Source: Chloroflexi bacterium UBA4733 (lineage in GTDB: Bacteria; Chloroflexota; UBA4733). Taken from it: a DNA stretch of 40,788 nt. Location: positions 446-41,233 of the forward strand of contig DHIZ01000072.1 of the NCBI GenBank assembly GCA_002404055.1. Reading direction: 5' to 3'. Below, piece after piece: positions 15,800-28,374 of the stretch (its first letter is position 1; each line of letters begins with the position of its first letter). The notes below the pieces were generated by a model. That model saw nothing but the letters and a program-made list of their open reading frames with translations. It searched no databases and was not told where the DNA came from. A program made the translations under genes and the position numbers.

Positions 15800-15900
15800 C
15801 GACGCTCTCGCCTTCGCTCTGCCGATTCGCCCGCCTGATGTCTCCGTAGCATACCGCACGGTCCCGCCGTTGAGGCCACGCGACACGTCGAAGGCTCTCG

Positions 15901-16873
15901 TCAAGCGGCCACGGGACGGGCGCTGCCAGCGGCGGCGATGGCCAGCCCTTCCGTGACACCGGTCAGCAGTCGGTGCTCCTGGACTTTCTCTCGACCGAAT
16001 CGCTCGCCGAGCAATTGCACCAGGGCAGGGATGGCGCTGGAGCCGCCGGTGCGGATGACGGCGTCAATCTGCTTCGGATGCAAGCCGGAGCGAGCCACCG
16101 CGCCATCGACGCATGCGCCGATCTGGCGCAGCTCGTCGGTGATCATGCGCTCAAACTCCAGGCGCGTGAACGGCTCATTGAGGATGATCGCCTCGGCGAT
16201 GAACTCCAGGCGGGTTGCCTGCTCGTCCGAGAGGCGCACCCTGGCGCCTTCAATGGCTTCGAATACGGGGAGTCCATAGTTGCGCGTAACCAGGCAATCC
16301 AGCGCGCGGAAGCGGCGGGCGTAGGGGCCGCTACGCTGCGCGCAGGCGCGCCTCCGCCAGCGCATCAGCTTCCGCATCGTCGGCATAATGCACCGGCCGC
16401 CCGAGTACGACATGCTCGATTGTCTCACCACCGGCGGCCTCGATGCGTTCGCGCAGCTCGATCAACAGTTGGGCAACGAGTTCCTCCAGCGTGTAGCCCT
16501 TCCCATAGACGCCGGTGCCGCGAAATGTGCTGTTCGGCAGTTCCATCTTGAGCGACTTGAACAGCCTGCCCGGTTCGTTCTCGTCGAGCCAGACGAAGAT
16601 GTCGGTATAGACGCGGCCGACCTCGGCAAAGACGTTCTCCAGCACGCCAACCTGCACCCGCTTCAGCTTGACCGTGTGGCCGACGTTATCCGTGTTGAAG
16701 CGATCCAATGCCTGCTGGCCGGCGACCCAGCCGCCATCGCGAGCCAGGTAGAGCAGGGAGCGCATCACCTGAGGGTCGCGGGCTACCGGGTCGAGCGGCA
16801 GCAGCCGGCTCTGCCGGCCGTCATAGACCGCTGCGCTCGAGTTGGAAGTGCCGAAGTCGATGCCAACACGCAC
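15901..16873 (-). pseudogene. YegD-like Hsp70-family gene, internally deleted and frameshifted
   Basis: Two Hsp70-type fragments lie in different frames. The first (16873-16331) starts with the phosphate-1 motif MRVGIDFGTSNSSAAV and runs to IEHVVLGRPVHYADD and ALAEARLRAA, then hits a TAG. The second (about 16330-15901) resumes in another frame with CLVTRNYGLPVFEAIEGARV and ends with the adenosine motif RTGGSSAIPALVQLLG. YegD-like proteins are about 450 residues; here about 310 remain. The missing piece, roughly 130 residues after the AAKRAGF-type segment, includes the phosphate-2 motif (DIGGGTTD) and most of the middle of the ATPase fold. A working ATPase is therefore not expected. The start is GTG at 16873 with AGGAAAGG upstream. 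An assembly collapse is the alternative explanation. Confidence 0.75.
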
Positions 16874-17066
16874 GTGTACCTGCCTTTCCTGAGCGGCGCG
16901 ACGCTCCCGGCACAGCGGGAGGCACGACCCGAAAGAGGGGGGCGCTTGTTATACCAGATAGGGGACGCACTTCATTATGACGGATGCCGATATGCAGGTA
17001 TGTTCGCGCCATCCCACTGTCGCTGGGGTCTGAAAAGAACGCGCCTCGCGGCGTGAGCACGCGATG
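16874..17066. promoter_or_regulatory. Intergenic spacer with a possible minus-strand -10 element
   Basis: This 193-bp spacer upstream of the Hsp70 pseudogene contains TATAAC on the minus strand within GCTTGTTATACC (about 16945-16956). The -35 partner is poor. No CIRCE-type heat-shock operator is present. A GC-rich run near 16930-16943 lies between the hexamer and the gene. Confidence 0.3.
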
Positions 17067-18077
17067 CTAGCCGCCGATGTGCGACATCTCCACCTTTGGC
17101 CGGGCGGTGGTCAATGCAGTCCTGACCTCGGAGTACCGGTCGCCGCGCCGATGCCAGACCTGACGGAGCGCGGCGGCCAGATCCTCGTCGGTGCCGCCAC
17201 CGCGCAGCAACGCCCGGAAATCGTGACCGTGCGCCGCGAAGAGACAGGTGTAGAGGCTGCCTTCCGCCGAGAGACGGGCCCGTGTACAGGTGCGGCAGAA
17301 CGGCTGGGTGACGGAGGCAATCACGCCGATTTCGCCCGCGCCGTCGGCGTAGCGCCAGCGCGTGGCAACCTCGCCGAAATAGTTGGGATCGGCCGGCTGC
17401 AATAGCCAGACGCGGTTGATCCGGTCGATGATCTCCCTGGCCGGCACCACGTCGTCCATGCGCCAGCCATTGCTGTTGCCGACATCCATGTACTCGATGA
17501 AACGCACGATATGGCCGCTGCCCCGGAAGCGCTGCGCCATCGCCACGATGCTGTCCTCGTTCAAGCCGCGCTTGACCACCATGTCGATCTTGATGGGCGC
17601 CAACCCTGCCGCCGATGCGGCGTCGATCGCCGCCAGAATGCGGCTGACCGGCATGCCGACATCGTTCATGCGCTGGAATACTGCATCATCCAGCGAGTCC
17701 AGGCTGATCGTGATGCGCTCCAGACCGGCTGCTTTCAGCGCCAGCGCCTTGCCTGGCGTCAGCAGCGAACCGTTGGTTGTCAACGTCAGGTCCTGCAGGC
17801 CGTCGATCGCCGCCAGCATGGCAACCAGGCGCTCCAGGTCACGACGCAGCAACGGCTCGCCGCCAGTCAGTCGGATCTTCTCCACACCCTGCGCCACAAA
17901 GACACGCGCCAGCCGGGCGATCTCTTCAAAACTGAGCAGTTCCGCACGCGGCAAGAACTGAAATCCCGGCCCGAAGACCTCTCTCGGCATGCAGTAGACG
18001 CAGCGAAAGTTGCAGCGGTCCGTCACCGAGATGCGCAGGTCGCGTAGTGGACGGCGGAGGGAGTCGGTCAACTGCAT
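17067..18077 (-). CDS. moaA: GTP 3',8-cyclase MoaA (molybdenum cofactor synthesis)
   Basis: A 336-residue radical SAM enzyme that converts GTP to 3',8-cyclo-GTP, the first step of molybdenum cofactor synthesis. The N-terminal cluster motif is CNFRCVYC (Cys22, 26, 29). [12 protein letters not shown] binds SAM. The second cluster uses Cys261, Cys264 and Cys278 (CRTC and LYTCLF), and the essential C-terminal Gly-Gly tail ends the protein (SHIGG). I chose the ATG at 18077 because the family N-terminus begins just before [14 protein letters not shown]; a GTG at 18152 would add 25 residues with no homology. No moaC, moaE or molybdoenzyme gene is adjacent. Complete and apparently functional. Confidence 0.95.
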   Translation of the reverse strand: MQLTDSLRRPLRDLRISVTDRCNFRCVYCMPREVFGPGFQFLPRAELLSFEEIARLARVFVAQGVEKIRLTGGEPLLRRDLERLVAMLAAIDGLQDLTLTTNGSLLTPGKALALKAAGLERITISLDSLDDAVFQRMNDVGMPVSRILAAIDAASAAGLAPIKIDMVVKRGLNEDSIVAMAQRFRGSGHIVRFIEYMDVGNSNGWRMDDVVPAREIIDRINRVWLLQPADPNYFGEVATRWRYADGAGEIGVIASVTQPFCRTCTRARLSAEGSLYTCLFAAHGHDFRALLRGGGTDEDLAAALRQVWHRRGDRYSEVRTALTTARPKVEMSHIGG

Positions 18078-18176
18078 ACGGCATGATACCCGTGCGGCTG
18101 AAAGCCGAACATATTCTCGGAGGAAACGCGAGGTTACCTCCCGTGTAGGCACGTCGGCTCTTTCTCTTGATTAGGC

Positions 18177-18467
18177 CTACTCACGCGATGAAATGCTATC
18201 AAGGTAGGCCAGGAACTCCTCATCGCTCTCAAAGCGGCGTAACCCGCCGGCTGCAATCTCGGCGTCGACCTCACGCTCGCCCTCTTGCCACTCAGGCGTC
18301 CAGTACCAGGCCTGGTCGGGGTCGATGACGCGGATTAAGACCCCGGCGGCTGTCACCTCCAGGGCTACATGGGCGCCATCACAGAGGCAGGCTGCCTCCC
18401 GAACCGCCGGAGGTATGACGAGACGGCCATCTGGGCCAACCTGCGTTGTTTCAATGACTATTGCCAT
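18177..18467 (-). CDS. AbrB/MazE/SpoVT-type DNA-binding protein, no partner toxin
   Basis: A 96-residue protein with an N-terminal swapped-hairpin AbrB domain (about residues 5-50): TTQVGPDGRLVIPPAVREAA is the standard signature. The acidic C-terminal tail (WTPEWQEGEREVDAEIAAG, then FESDEEFLAYLD) is typical of Chloroflexota and cyanobacterial orphan members. Such proteins usually act as antitoxins or transcription regulators. No PIN or other toxin gene is next to it. The ATG at 18467 has GAGGG five bases upstream. An extension to 18524 is ignored for lack of homology. It lies downstream of nothing obvious and diverges from the MDR oxidoreductase gene. Confidence 0.85.
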   Translation of the reverse strand: MAIVIETTQVGPDGRLVIPPAVREAACLCDGAHVALEVTAAGVLIRVIDPDQAWYWTPEWQEGEREVDAEIAAGGLRRFESDEEFLAYLDSISSRE

Positions 18468-18638
18468 GGAGCCCTCACTCTGTACGGAACGGCGAACTCG
18501 CTTCCTGTAGTGTAACCGGATCACTTCGCCCAGTACTCGCGTGCCCGGCTCCGCCGGCTAACGCACCATTTGTTGCGCGTTTCGTCGTAGGATGGTGGTG
18601 CGTTGGCGCTTCGATGGCCAGCAGAAGGAGAATTCCCA

Positions 18639-19550
18639 GTGCGTGCATTAGTTGTCGATCCGCAGGCCGCCGGCCGCCTGAGCATCGGTGAGGCTCCCGA
18701 CCCGACGCCGCAGGCGGACCAGTGCCTGGTTCGGGTGGAAGCGGTCTCGCTTAATCGCGGCGAAGTACTCCAGATCTTGCGCGCCGCCCCTGGCACTATT
18801 CTCGGTTGGGACGCTGCTGGGACCGTCGTGCAGGCTGCGAGCCGGGGTGGCCCGGCAGTGGGTTTGCGCGTGGTGACGAACGGCCCGAGCGGCGGTTGGG
18901 CCGAACTGCGGGCCGTACACATCGGGGACCTGGCGGCGCTCCCTGAAGGGATGGACATCGGTCTGGCCGCTGCCCTGCCTGTCGCCGGTGTCACCGCCTT
19001 GCGCGCGCTGCGCATCCCCGGCAACCTCCTGGGGCGGCGCGTCCTGATCACCGGCGCGTCGGGCGGCGTCGGTCGCTTTGCTGTGCAGTTGGCGCACCGA
19101 GCGGGGGCGCACGTCATCGCCATCGTCGGCAGTGAGGCGCGCGGCGCCGGCCTGGCTGACCTGGGGGCTGATGAGGTCGTCGTCGGCATCGACAGCATCA
19201 ACAAGCCTGTGTTCGCAGTCATCGAAAACGTCGGTGGCCCGATGCTGGCCACAGCCTTCCGGCTGCTGGAACAGGGAGGCAGCCTGGTCTCCATCGGCGC
19301 AGCTTCCGGCGAAGTAACGACGTTCCCGCCCTATAGTACGGTGGGGCCGCGCCGCAGCCTGATCAGCTTCCAGATGGGCGCCGAAGGCGGCCCGTCGGGC
19401 GCGGACCTTGCCTACCTGGCCGGACTCGTCCATGCAGGCACGCTGGATCCTCAGGTCTCCTGGCGCGGAAACTGGCAACGCGCCGCCGAGGCGGTGCAAC
19501 TTCTGCTGGATCGCAAGATCAACGGCAAAGCGGTACTGGAGATCAATTGA
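18639..19550 (+). CDS. Zinc-independent MDR-family (quinone oxidoreductase-like) dehydrogenase
   Basis: A 303-residue medium-chain dehydrogenase/reductase. The N-terminal GroES-like domain (VRVEAVSLNRGEVLQI, then GWDAAGTVV) lacks the cysteine cluster and catalytic zinc ligands. The Rossmann domain has GASGGVGRFAVQLAHRAGAHVIA, the NADPH-binding fingerprint AxxGGVG. It most resembles quinone or enoyl reductases, with an unknown substrate. The GTG start at 18639 has AGAAGGAG at 18623-18630, eight bases upstream; a longer frame from 18603 lacks a ribosome site. It overlaps the next gene by four bases (TTGA), so the two oxidoreductases form one operon. Confidence 0.88.
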   Translation: MRALVVDPQAAGRLSIGEAPDPTPQADQCLVRVEAVSLNRGEVLQILRAAPGTILGWDAAGTVVQAASRGGPAVGLRVVTNGPSGGWAELRAVHIGDLAALPEGMDIGLAAALPVAGVTALRALRIPGNLLGRRVLITGASGGVGRFAVQLAHRAGAHVIAIVGSEARGAGLADLGADEVVVGIDSINKPVFAVIENVGGPMLATAFRLLEQGGSLVSIGAASGEVTTFPPYSTVGPRRSLISFQMGAEGGPSGADLAYLAGLVHAGTLDPQVSWRGNWQRAAEAVQLLLDRKINGKAVLEIN

Positions 19551-20635
19551 CAGTGGAATCGACTCCCCGACTGTTTCAGCCCTACTCGATTCGCGACGTT
19601 ACCCTGCGCAACCGCCTGGTGGTGTCGCCGATGTGCCAATACTCCTGTGACGCCCGCGACGGCCTGGCGACCGACTGGCACCTGGTCCATCTGGGCAGTC
19701 GCGCCGTTGGCGGGGCTGGTCTGGTCTTCACGGAGGCTGCAGCCGTCCTCCCGGAGGGGCGCATCTCGCCGGAAGACCTCGGCTTCTGGTCGGAGGCGCA
19801 CGGTCGAGCGCTGGTGCCTACCATCACCTTCGTGCGCGGGCAGGGGGCTGTTATGGGCATCCAACTCGCCCACGCCGGCCGCAAAGCGAGTACCTCTCGC
19901 CCCTGGGACGGGCATCGCGGCCTGGCCGATACGGAGGGCGGCTGGACACCCGTCGGGCCGAGCGCGCTCCCCTTCAATGCCACCTACCGCGAGCCACTCG
20001 CCATGAGCCAGGACGACATTCAGGAGGTGGTGGCCGCCTTTGCAGCAGCGGCGGCGCGGGCCGATGCGTACCACTTCGACGTCATCGAGATCCACGCCGC
20101 CCACGGCTACCTGCTGCACGAGTTCCTGTCGCCTCTGAGCAACCGGCGCACCGATGGCTACGGCGGCGCCTTTGAGCACCGCATCCGTTTGACTCTGGAA
20201 GTCGCCGAGGCCGTCCGGGAAAACTGGCCGGCCGGCAAGCCGCTGTTCCTGCGGCTCTCTGCCACCGACTGGGTAGCCGGCGGCTGGGACATCGGTGACA
20301 GCGTGCGCCTGGCCCGCACTCTGGCCGAGCGCGACGTCGACGTCATCGACTGCTCCAGCGGCGGCCTGGATCAGCACCAGCAGATCAACTCCGGGCCGGG
20401 CTACCAGGTACCGTTCGCCGAGCAAATCCGCCGGGAAGCCGGCATCGCCACGGCTGCCGTTGGCCTGATCACTACCGCCGAACAAGCAGAACAAATTCTA
20501 CAGGCGGAGCAAGCCGACCTGATCGTGATGGCTCGCGAACTCCTACGCGATCCCTACTTCCCGCTGCATGCGGCGAAGACACTTGGTGCGCCGGATGCGG
20601 TGCGCTGGCCGATTCAGTACGTGCGGGCGAGGTAG
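19547..20635 (+). CDS. Old Yellow Enzyme-family NADH:flavin oxidoreductase (NamA/YqjM-like)
   Basis: A 362-residue FMN-dependent ene-reductase of the thermophilic-like (YqjM/NamA) class. Diagnostic residues are present: Cys30 and Tyr32 in SPMCQYSC, His183 and His186 with Tyr188 in EIHAAHGYLLHEFLSP, and the QLAHAGRKAS segment. The C-terminus has VGLITTAEQAEQIL and DLIVMARELLRDPY for phosphate binding. It reduces activated C=C bonds using NAD(P)H. The TTG start at 19547 overlaps the stop of the MDR gene, suggesting translational coupling; GTG at 19553 is an alternative start. Pairing with a quinone-reductase-like MDR suggests stress or enone detoxification, which is an inference. Confidence 0.92.
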   Translation: MTVESTPRLFQPYSIRDVTLRNRLVVSPMCQYSCDARDGLATDWHLVHLGSRAVGGAGLVFTEAAAVLPEGRISPEDLGFWSEAHGRALVPTITFVRGQGAVMGIQLAHAGRKASTSRPWDGHRGLADTEGGWTPVGPSALPFNATYREPLAMSQDDIQEVVAAFAAAAARADAYHFDVIEIHAAHGYLLHEFLSPLSNRRTDGYGGAFEHRIRLTLEVAEAVRENWPAGKPLFLRLSATDWVAGGWDIGDSVRLARTLAERDVDVIDCSSGGLDQHQQINSGPGYQVPFAEQIRREAGIATAAVGLITTAEQAEQILQAEQADLIVMARELLRDPYFPLHAAKTLGAPDAVRWPIQYVRAR

Positions 20636-20687
20636 GTGGCACGATGAGTGGTGCATCCGGCAAGTGTGGCCCGGTTCGTGTGACGAA

Positions 20688-20816
20688 GGCTGGCGACTAA
20701 AGTCGCGCCTACAAGGAGCCAATGGTCAGCCTGCGGCTGCCGGCACCTGCGCGGGCTGAGACCGAGTCCGCGAAGGCGGACTTTGCTGGCATTAGGCGCG
20801 ACTTTAGTCGCCGGCC
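20688..20816. repeat. Composite palindromic (BIME-like) intergenic repeat
   Basis: Two 24-bp arms at 20688-20711 and 20793-20816 are inverted copies of each other with one mismatch. Each arm is itself a hairpin with core GCGAC-TAAA-GTCGC. Between them at 20765-20782 lies another perfect hairpin, AGTCCGC-GAAG-GCGGACT. The element fills the gap between the convergent ends of the OYE and PsiE-like genes, so it could also act as a bidirectional terminator. The architecture recalls REP/BIME elements. Confidence 0.75.
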
Positions 20817-20819
20817 TGT

Positions 20820-21368
20820 CTATTCCCGAACTGGGCCATACTTGCTTTGCTCCTTCTCCGCAGCACTCCCCGCGCCGGGCGCCTTGACCGTTGCTTCCTG
20901 CTCCCCTGCTGCGCGCTGGCGGACGAGCCAGAGGGCCAGCACCAGCAGCAGGACGCCACTGGAGTTAATGGCCAGATCAATCACCAGGCCATGTTGATCG
21001 GTATTGCTGGCGGCGAGGCCGAGGCCGTGGCGCACGGCTGCTGTGATGCCGATAGCCAGAAACTCCTGCAACTGCTGACTGATCGGCCCGTGCGAAAGGA
21101 TGGTGTGCAGGAGTTCCAGCAGGATGATCACCAGGAAGGCGGCGTCGATGCCATCCGTAACCGCCCGGATCGCGTCGTGCTGTTCGCTCAGCAGCGGCCC
21201 GATGACGCGAACGAAGGTGTCCAGCAGGGCAAGCACCGCTAGGGCGATGAGGACGATCGCGACCGAGGCGGTCAGGACGGTTTCGGCCTGTTCAAACGAG
21301 CGGTACAGGCGCTGCTCCGCCCCATCAGGTCGTGCGCTAACCTCCGCTTCCAGTGGCGCCGGATTCAT
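20820..21368 (-). CDS. PsiE-like small integral membrane protein
   Basis: A 182-residue protein with four predicted membrane helices between about residues 33 and 150 (VAIVLIALAVLALLDTFVRV; DAAFLVIILLELLHTIL; LAIGITAAVRHGLGLA; SSGVLLLVLALWLV). The pattern DTFVRV, IILLELLHT and EFLAIGITAAVRH fits the phosphate-starvation-inducible PsiE family, whose biochemical role is unknown. Both ends are polar and cytoplasmic. The ATG at 21368 has AGGAGGGGAG upstream, a strong ribosome site. It diverges from gltB across a 344-bp region and its stop lies next to the composite repeat. Confidence 0.75.
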   Translation of the reverse strand: MNPAPLEAEVSARPDGAEQRLYRSFEQAETVLTASVAIVLIALAVLALLDTFVRVIGPLLSEQHDAIRAVTDGIDAAFLVIILLELLHTILSHGPISQQLQEFLAIGITAAVRHGLGLAASNTDQHGLVIDLAINSSGVLLLVLALWLVRQRAAGEQEATVKAPGAGSAAEKEQSKYGPVRE

Positions 21369-21454
21369 TGGTCACTCCCCTCCTGGCCCTGCCCTTCCGA
21401 GCGGGCAGTGTACCAGCGTGACGGTCCGTGGCTGCGACCGACAGGCGGGCGTTG

Positions 21455-21483
21455 TTGGGAGTTATTGTACGTGGTACTATACT
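21455..21483 (+). promoter_or_regulatory. Probable sigma-70-type promoter for gltB
   Basis: TTGGGA (21455-21460), a 17-base spacer, and TATACT (21478-21483) match the -35 and -10 consensus at four and five of six positions. A start of transcription near 21490 would leave a leader of about 220 nt before gltB. An overlapping reading TTGTTG-N17-TACTAT (21452-21480) is possible. Confidence 0.45.
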
Positions 21484-21489
21484 GGCACT

Positions 21490-21712
21490 TAGGTGGCTGT
21501 CGACGCCGCTGCGAGTGGCAGAGTGAGTGCGGGATCTGGCGACGCGAACCGCATCCATCGGTATACAGCGTCGTTCCCGGTAGGGCCGGAGCCAAGCCGG
21601 CGACCGGCGTCGATCCATTGTGATTGCCCGCGGGCTGGTACCTGGCATTGCTGTACCAGCCGCTGGTAGGGGCGGACAGGGCGTCCGCCACTGAGCGGGA
21701 GGGGTGAGCCTG
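21490..21712 (+). promoter_or_regulatory. Structured leader region upstream of gltB
   Basis: Inside this roughly 220-bp stretch are two perfect hairpins in a row. GGCTGGTAC/GTACCAGCC spans 21633-21661 with an 11-base loop, and GGCGGAC/GTCCGCC spans 21671-21689 with a five-base loop. The second ends eight bases before the GGGAGGGG ribosome site (21697-21704). A shorter GCCGG/CCGGC stem lies near 21590-21606. I do not recognise a known riboswitch class, and there is no U-tract. The rest of the 344-bp intergenic gap (21369-21454) shows nothing else. Confidence 0.4.
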
Positions 21713-26281
<4,569 letters not shown>

Positions 26282-26308
26282 GCAGATGCATGGCCGGGGC
26301 GGCTCTCA

Positions 26309-26358
26309 CCCGCCCGTGAACGGGCGGGCTACGTTCACAAAGCCTGCTGAAGCAGGCT
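26309..26358. repeat. Tandem pair of TGAA-loop palindromes
   Basis: CCCGCCCG-TGAA-CGGGCGGG (26309-26328) is an 8-bp perfect stem. AGCCTGC-TGAA-GCAGGCT (26341-26358) is a 7-bp perfect stem 12 bases later. Both have the same TGAA loop and sit between the gltB stop and the next start. They look like REP-type intergenic repeats; terminator activity is possible but there is no T-run. Confidence 0.65.
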
Positions 26359-26376
26359 GAGTGCGACGGGCGTTTA

Positions 26377-28374
26377 ATGGCAACGATGAACGGCCCACGC
26401 GCTCAGGCAAAAAGGCTGCAGGTCCTGCTCCCTTGCACCATCGTCTTCCTGGGCGCGCTCCTTCGCTGCGCGCAGTTCAACTGGTCACAGTACCGGCGTG
26501 ACGATGCGATTGTGCTGGGGATGGCCCAGGCCGCGCTTGCCACGCACCGGGTACCGTGGGTCGGTATGATCTCGACGCTCGGCATCGACAACGGACCGGC
26601 GCAGGTCTGGTTAGTGATGCTCGGCACGCTCGCCGGGCCGTCACCATTCGCCGCCGAGTGGATCGTCGCGCTCCTCAACATCGTCGGCATTGCCGCCTGT
26701 TACGCCTTCGGCCGCTGCGCCTTTGGCCGGCGGGTGGGGCTGATCGCCGCCTTGCTGCTGGCCGTGTCGTCCTGGAGCGTGCTGTATTCCCGGCGCCTCT
26801 GGGGCAACGACATGACTGCGCCGTTTGCGGCGCTCTGTCTGTGGAGTCTTGCCCGCGTCGTGCAACGGGGTGATCGCGTCCACCAGGTGCTGGTATTCGT
26901 CTGGGCCGCACTGCTGGCTCAGGTTTACGTCGTCGGCATTGCCGAGCTGCCGGCCATCCTTGTCGGTCTGATCGGCGCGGCGCTCTGGCGTCGTTTGCAA
27001 CTACTACCGGCTGCTCTCGGCGTCGCGGCCTTCCTGGTCCTTACCGGACCGTATATCGCACAAACAGTCCTGCCGGAACTTGGCAGCATGCACCGCCTGA
27101 CCGGCGGCCAGCAGGCGGTTACCGACACGACCAGTCTGCGTTATCTGGCGGAGACCGTCGGCCTCGATGCCTACCAGACGTACCTGCCCCAGCTAGCCCG
27201 TTTTTTTGACGTTGGCGCCAATCCGCTTCGGCTGGTGAGTGCGCTGGCGGCATTGCTGCTGGCAATCGGCGCGCTGCGCGCAACATGCACAATGACTACC
27301 CGCCGCGATGGGGGTCAGAAAATTCTCCTGGTGCTGCTGCTCGTCTGGGTGCTGTCACCAGTGGTTGCGACGATTCGGCACGGCGTGTCGCTCTTTCCAC
27401 ACTACGAGCTGGGCGCCGTGCCCGGCACCTACGTCCTGATGGCGATTGGCATTGCCTGGCTGGTAGCCCGGCCCTGGACTGTATGGATCGGGGTAGCCGG
27501 GCTGGGGATCGTTGTTGCCGGGCAAGTGACGGCAGCAGTGGTGTTTCTGACGGAAGTGCCCAACTATGTGCGGGGCACGCAGTACGGCGTGCCGCTGGCC
27601 GACGTTGAGGCGCTCGGCACGGCGGCACGGACCCTGGTGGGCCAGCGGCGCAACGCCCAACTCGTTGTCGTTGGGCACGACGACGGCTCCGAAATGGGGC
27701 AGGCGCTCCAGACCTGGGTGCCGAATGTCGCGGTGGTTGACGACCAGGGATCACTCCGTGTGGGTGGCGACGACCAGCACCTGGTGTTCCTCACCACGCG
27801 GGATGACTCGCCGTTGGTGGACTTTCTGCGGCAGACGGCTCCCGGTCGGGCAATGCGCTTCCCCGGTGACGACACCGTCTTCCGCCTGTTTGCTGTGGAC
27901 GATGCCCAGTTGCGGGCTGCAGCGGCGACCATGATGCCGGCGACGCCACCGCAGACGCTGGGCGGCGATGTTACGTTGCAAGGGACTTCCCTGACCCCGG
28001 AAGTGCGCGCGGGCGGATCATTACTCTGGGCAGCGCGCTGGGGCGTGACGCCTGCGGGCGCCAGGGACAAGCCGGTCGCCAGCATCTTCGTCCACCTTTT
28101 GACGCCTGCCGGCGTCAAAGTCGCCGCGCACGATGAAGCCTTCGACAACCACGCTGTGCTCTGGCAGCCTGGCGACGAGGTGCTCAGCTGGGTCACCGTG
28201 CCGATCACTACAACGACACCGGCCGGCACGGATACAGCGGTAGGCGGGCTCTACCGCCTCGGGGAGGGAGGCAGCATTGAGCCGCTCAACGGGCCGGCTG
28301 GTTCGCAACTCGATGTCGGACGCGTGACCATTCTTGAAGCGAGCAGCGCGGCAGTGGCGACGGCGCCGCACTGA
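26377..28374 (+). CDS. Polytopic membrane glycosyltransferase (PMT/ArnT-like, GT-C fold) with C-terminal beta domain
   Basis: A 665-residue protein with about ten to twelve membrane helices in residues 15-420. The first outer loop carries an acidic pair (QYRRDDAIVLGMAQ), as in dolichyl-phosphate-mannose transferase-like GT-C enzymes. VLYSRRLWGNDMTAPFAAL follows. The C-terminal third is soluble and ends in a beta-sandwich-like region with SIFVHLLTPAGVKV. Such enzymes use polyprenyl-phosphate sugars as donors on the outer face of the membrane. The next gene is a paralogue with the same motifs, overlapping by one base (TGATG), so the two are translationally coupled. The start is ATG at 26377; ATG at 26386 is also possible. 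Confidence 0.8.
   Translation: MATMNGPRAQAKRLQVLLPCTIVFLGALLRCAQFNWSQYRRDDAIVLGMAQAALATHRVPWVGMISTLGIDNGPAQVWLVMLGTLAGPSPFAAEWIVALLNIVGIAACYAFGRCAFGRRVGLIAALLLAVSSWSVLYSRRLWGNDMTAPFAALCLWSLARVVQRGDRVHQVLVFVWAALLAQVYVVGIAELPAILVGLIGAALWRRLQLLPAALGVAAFLVLTGPYIAQTVLPELGSMHRLTGGQQAVTDTTSLRYLAETVGLDAYQTYLPQLARFFDVGANPLRLVSALAALLLAIGALRATCTMTTRRDGGQKILLVLLLVWVLSPVVATIRHGVSLFPHYELGAVPGTYVLMAIGIAWLVARPWTVWIGVAGLGIVVAGQVTAAVVFLTEVPNYVRGTQYGVPLADVEALGTAARTLVGQRRNAQLVVVGHDDGSEMGQALQTWVPNVAVVDDQGSLRVGGDDQHLVFLTTRDDSPLVDFLRQTAPGRAMRFPGDDTVFRLFAVDDAQLRAAAATMMPATPPQTLGGDVTLQGTSLTPEVRAGGSLLWAARWGVTPAGARDKPVASIFVHLLTPAGVKVAAHDEAFDNHAVLWQPGDEVLSWVTVPITTTTPAGTDTAVGGLYRLGEGGSIEPLNGPAGSQLDVGRVTILEASSAAVATAPH

Noticed and set aside
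16874..17066. CIRCE heat-shock operator upstream of the Hsp70-like gene
   Set aside because: The TTAGCACTC/GAGTGCTAA inverted pair is absent.
21490..21712. Known riboswitch (c-di-GMP, cobalamin, ydaO, glnA types) before gltB
   Set aside because: I compared the remembered consensus elements and found no convincing match; only hairpins can be supported.
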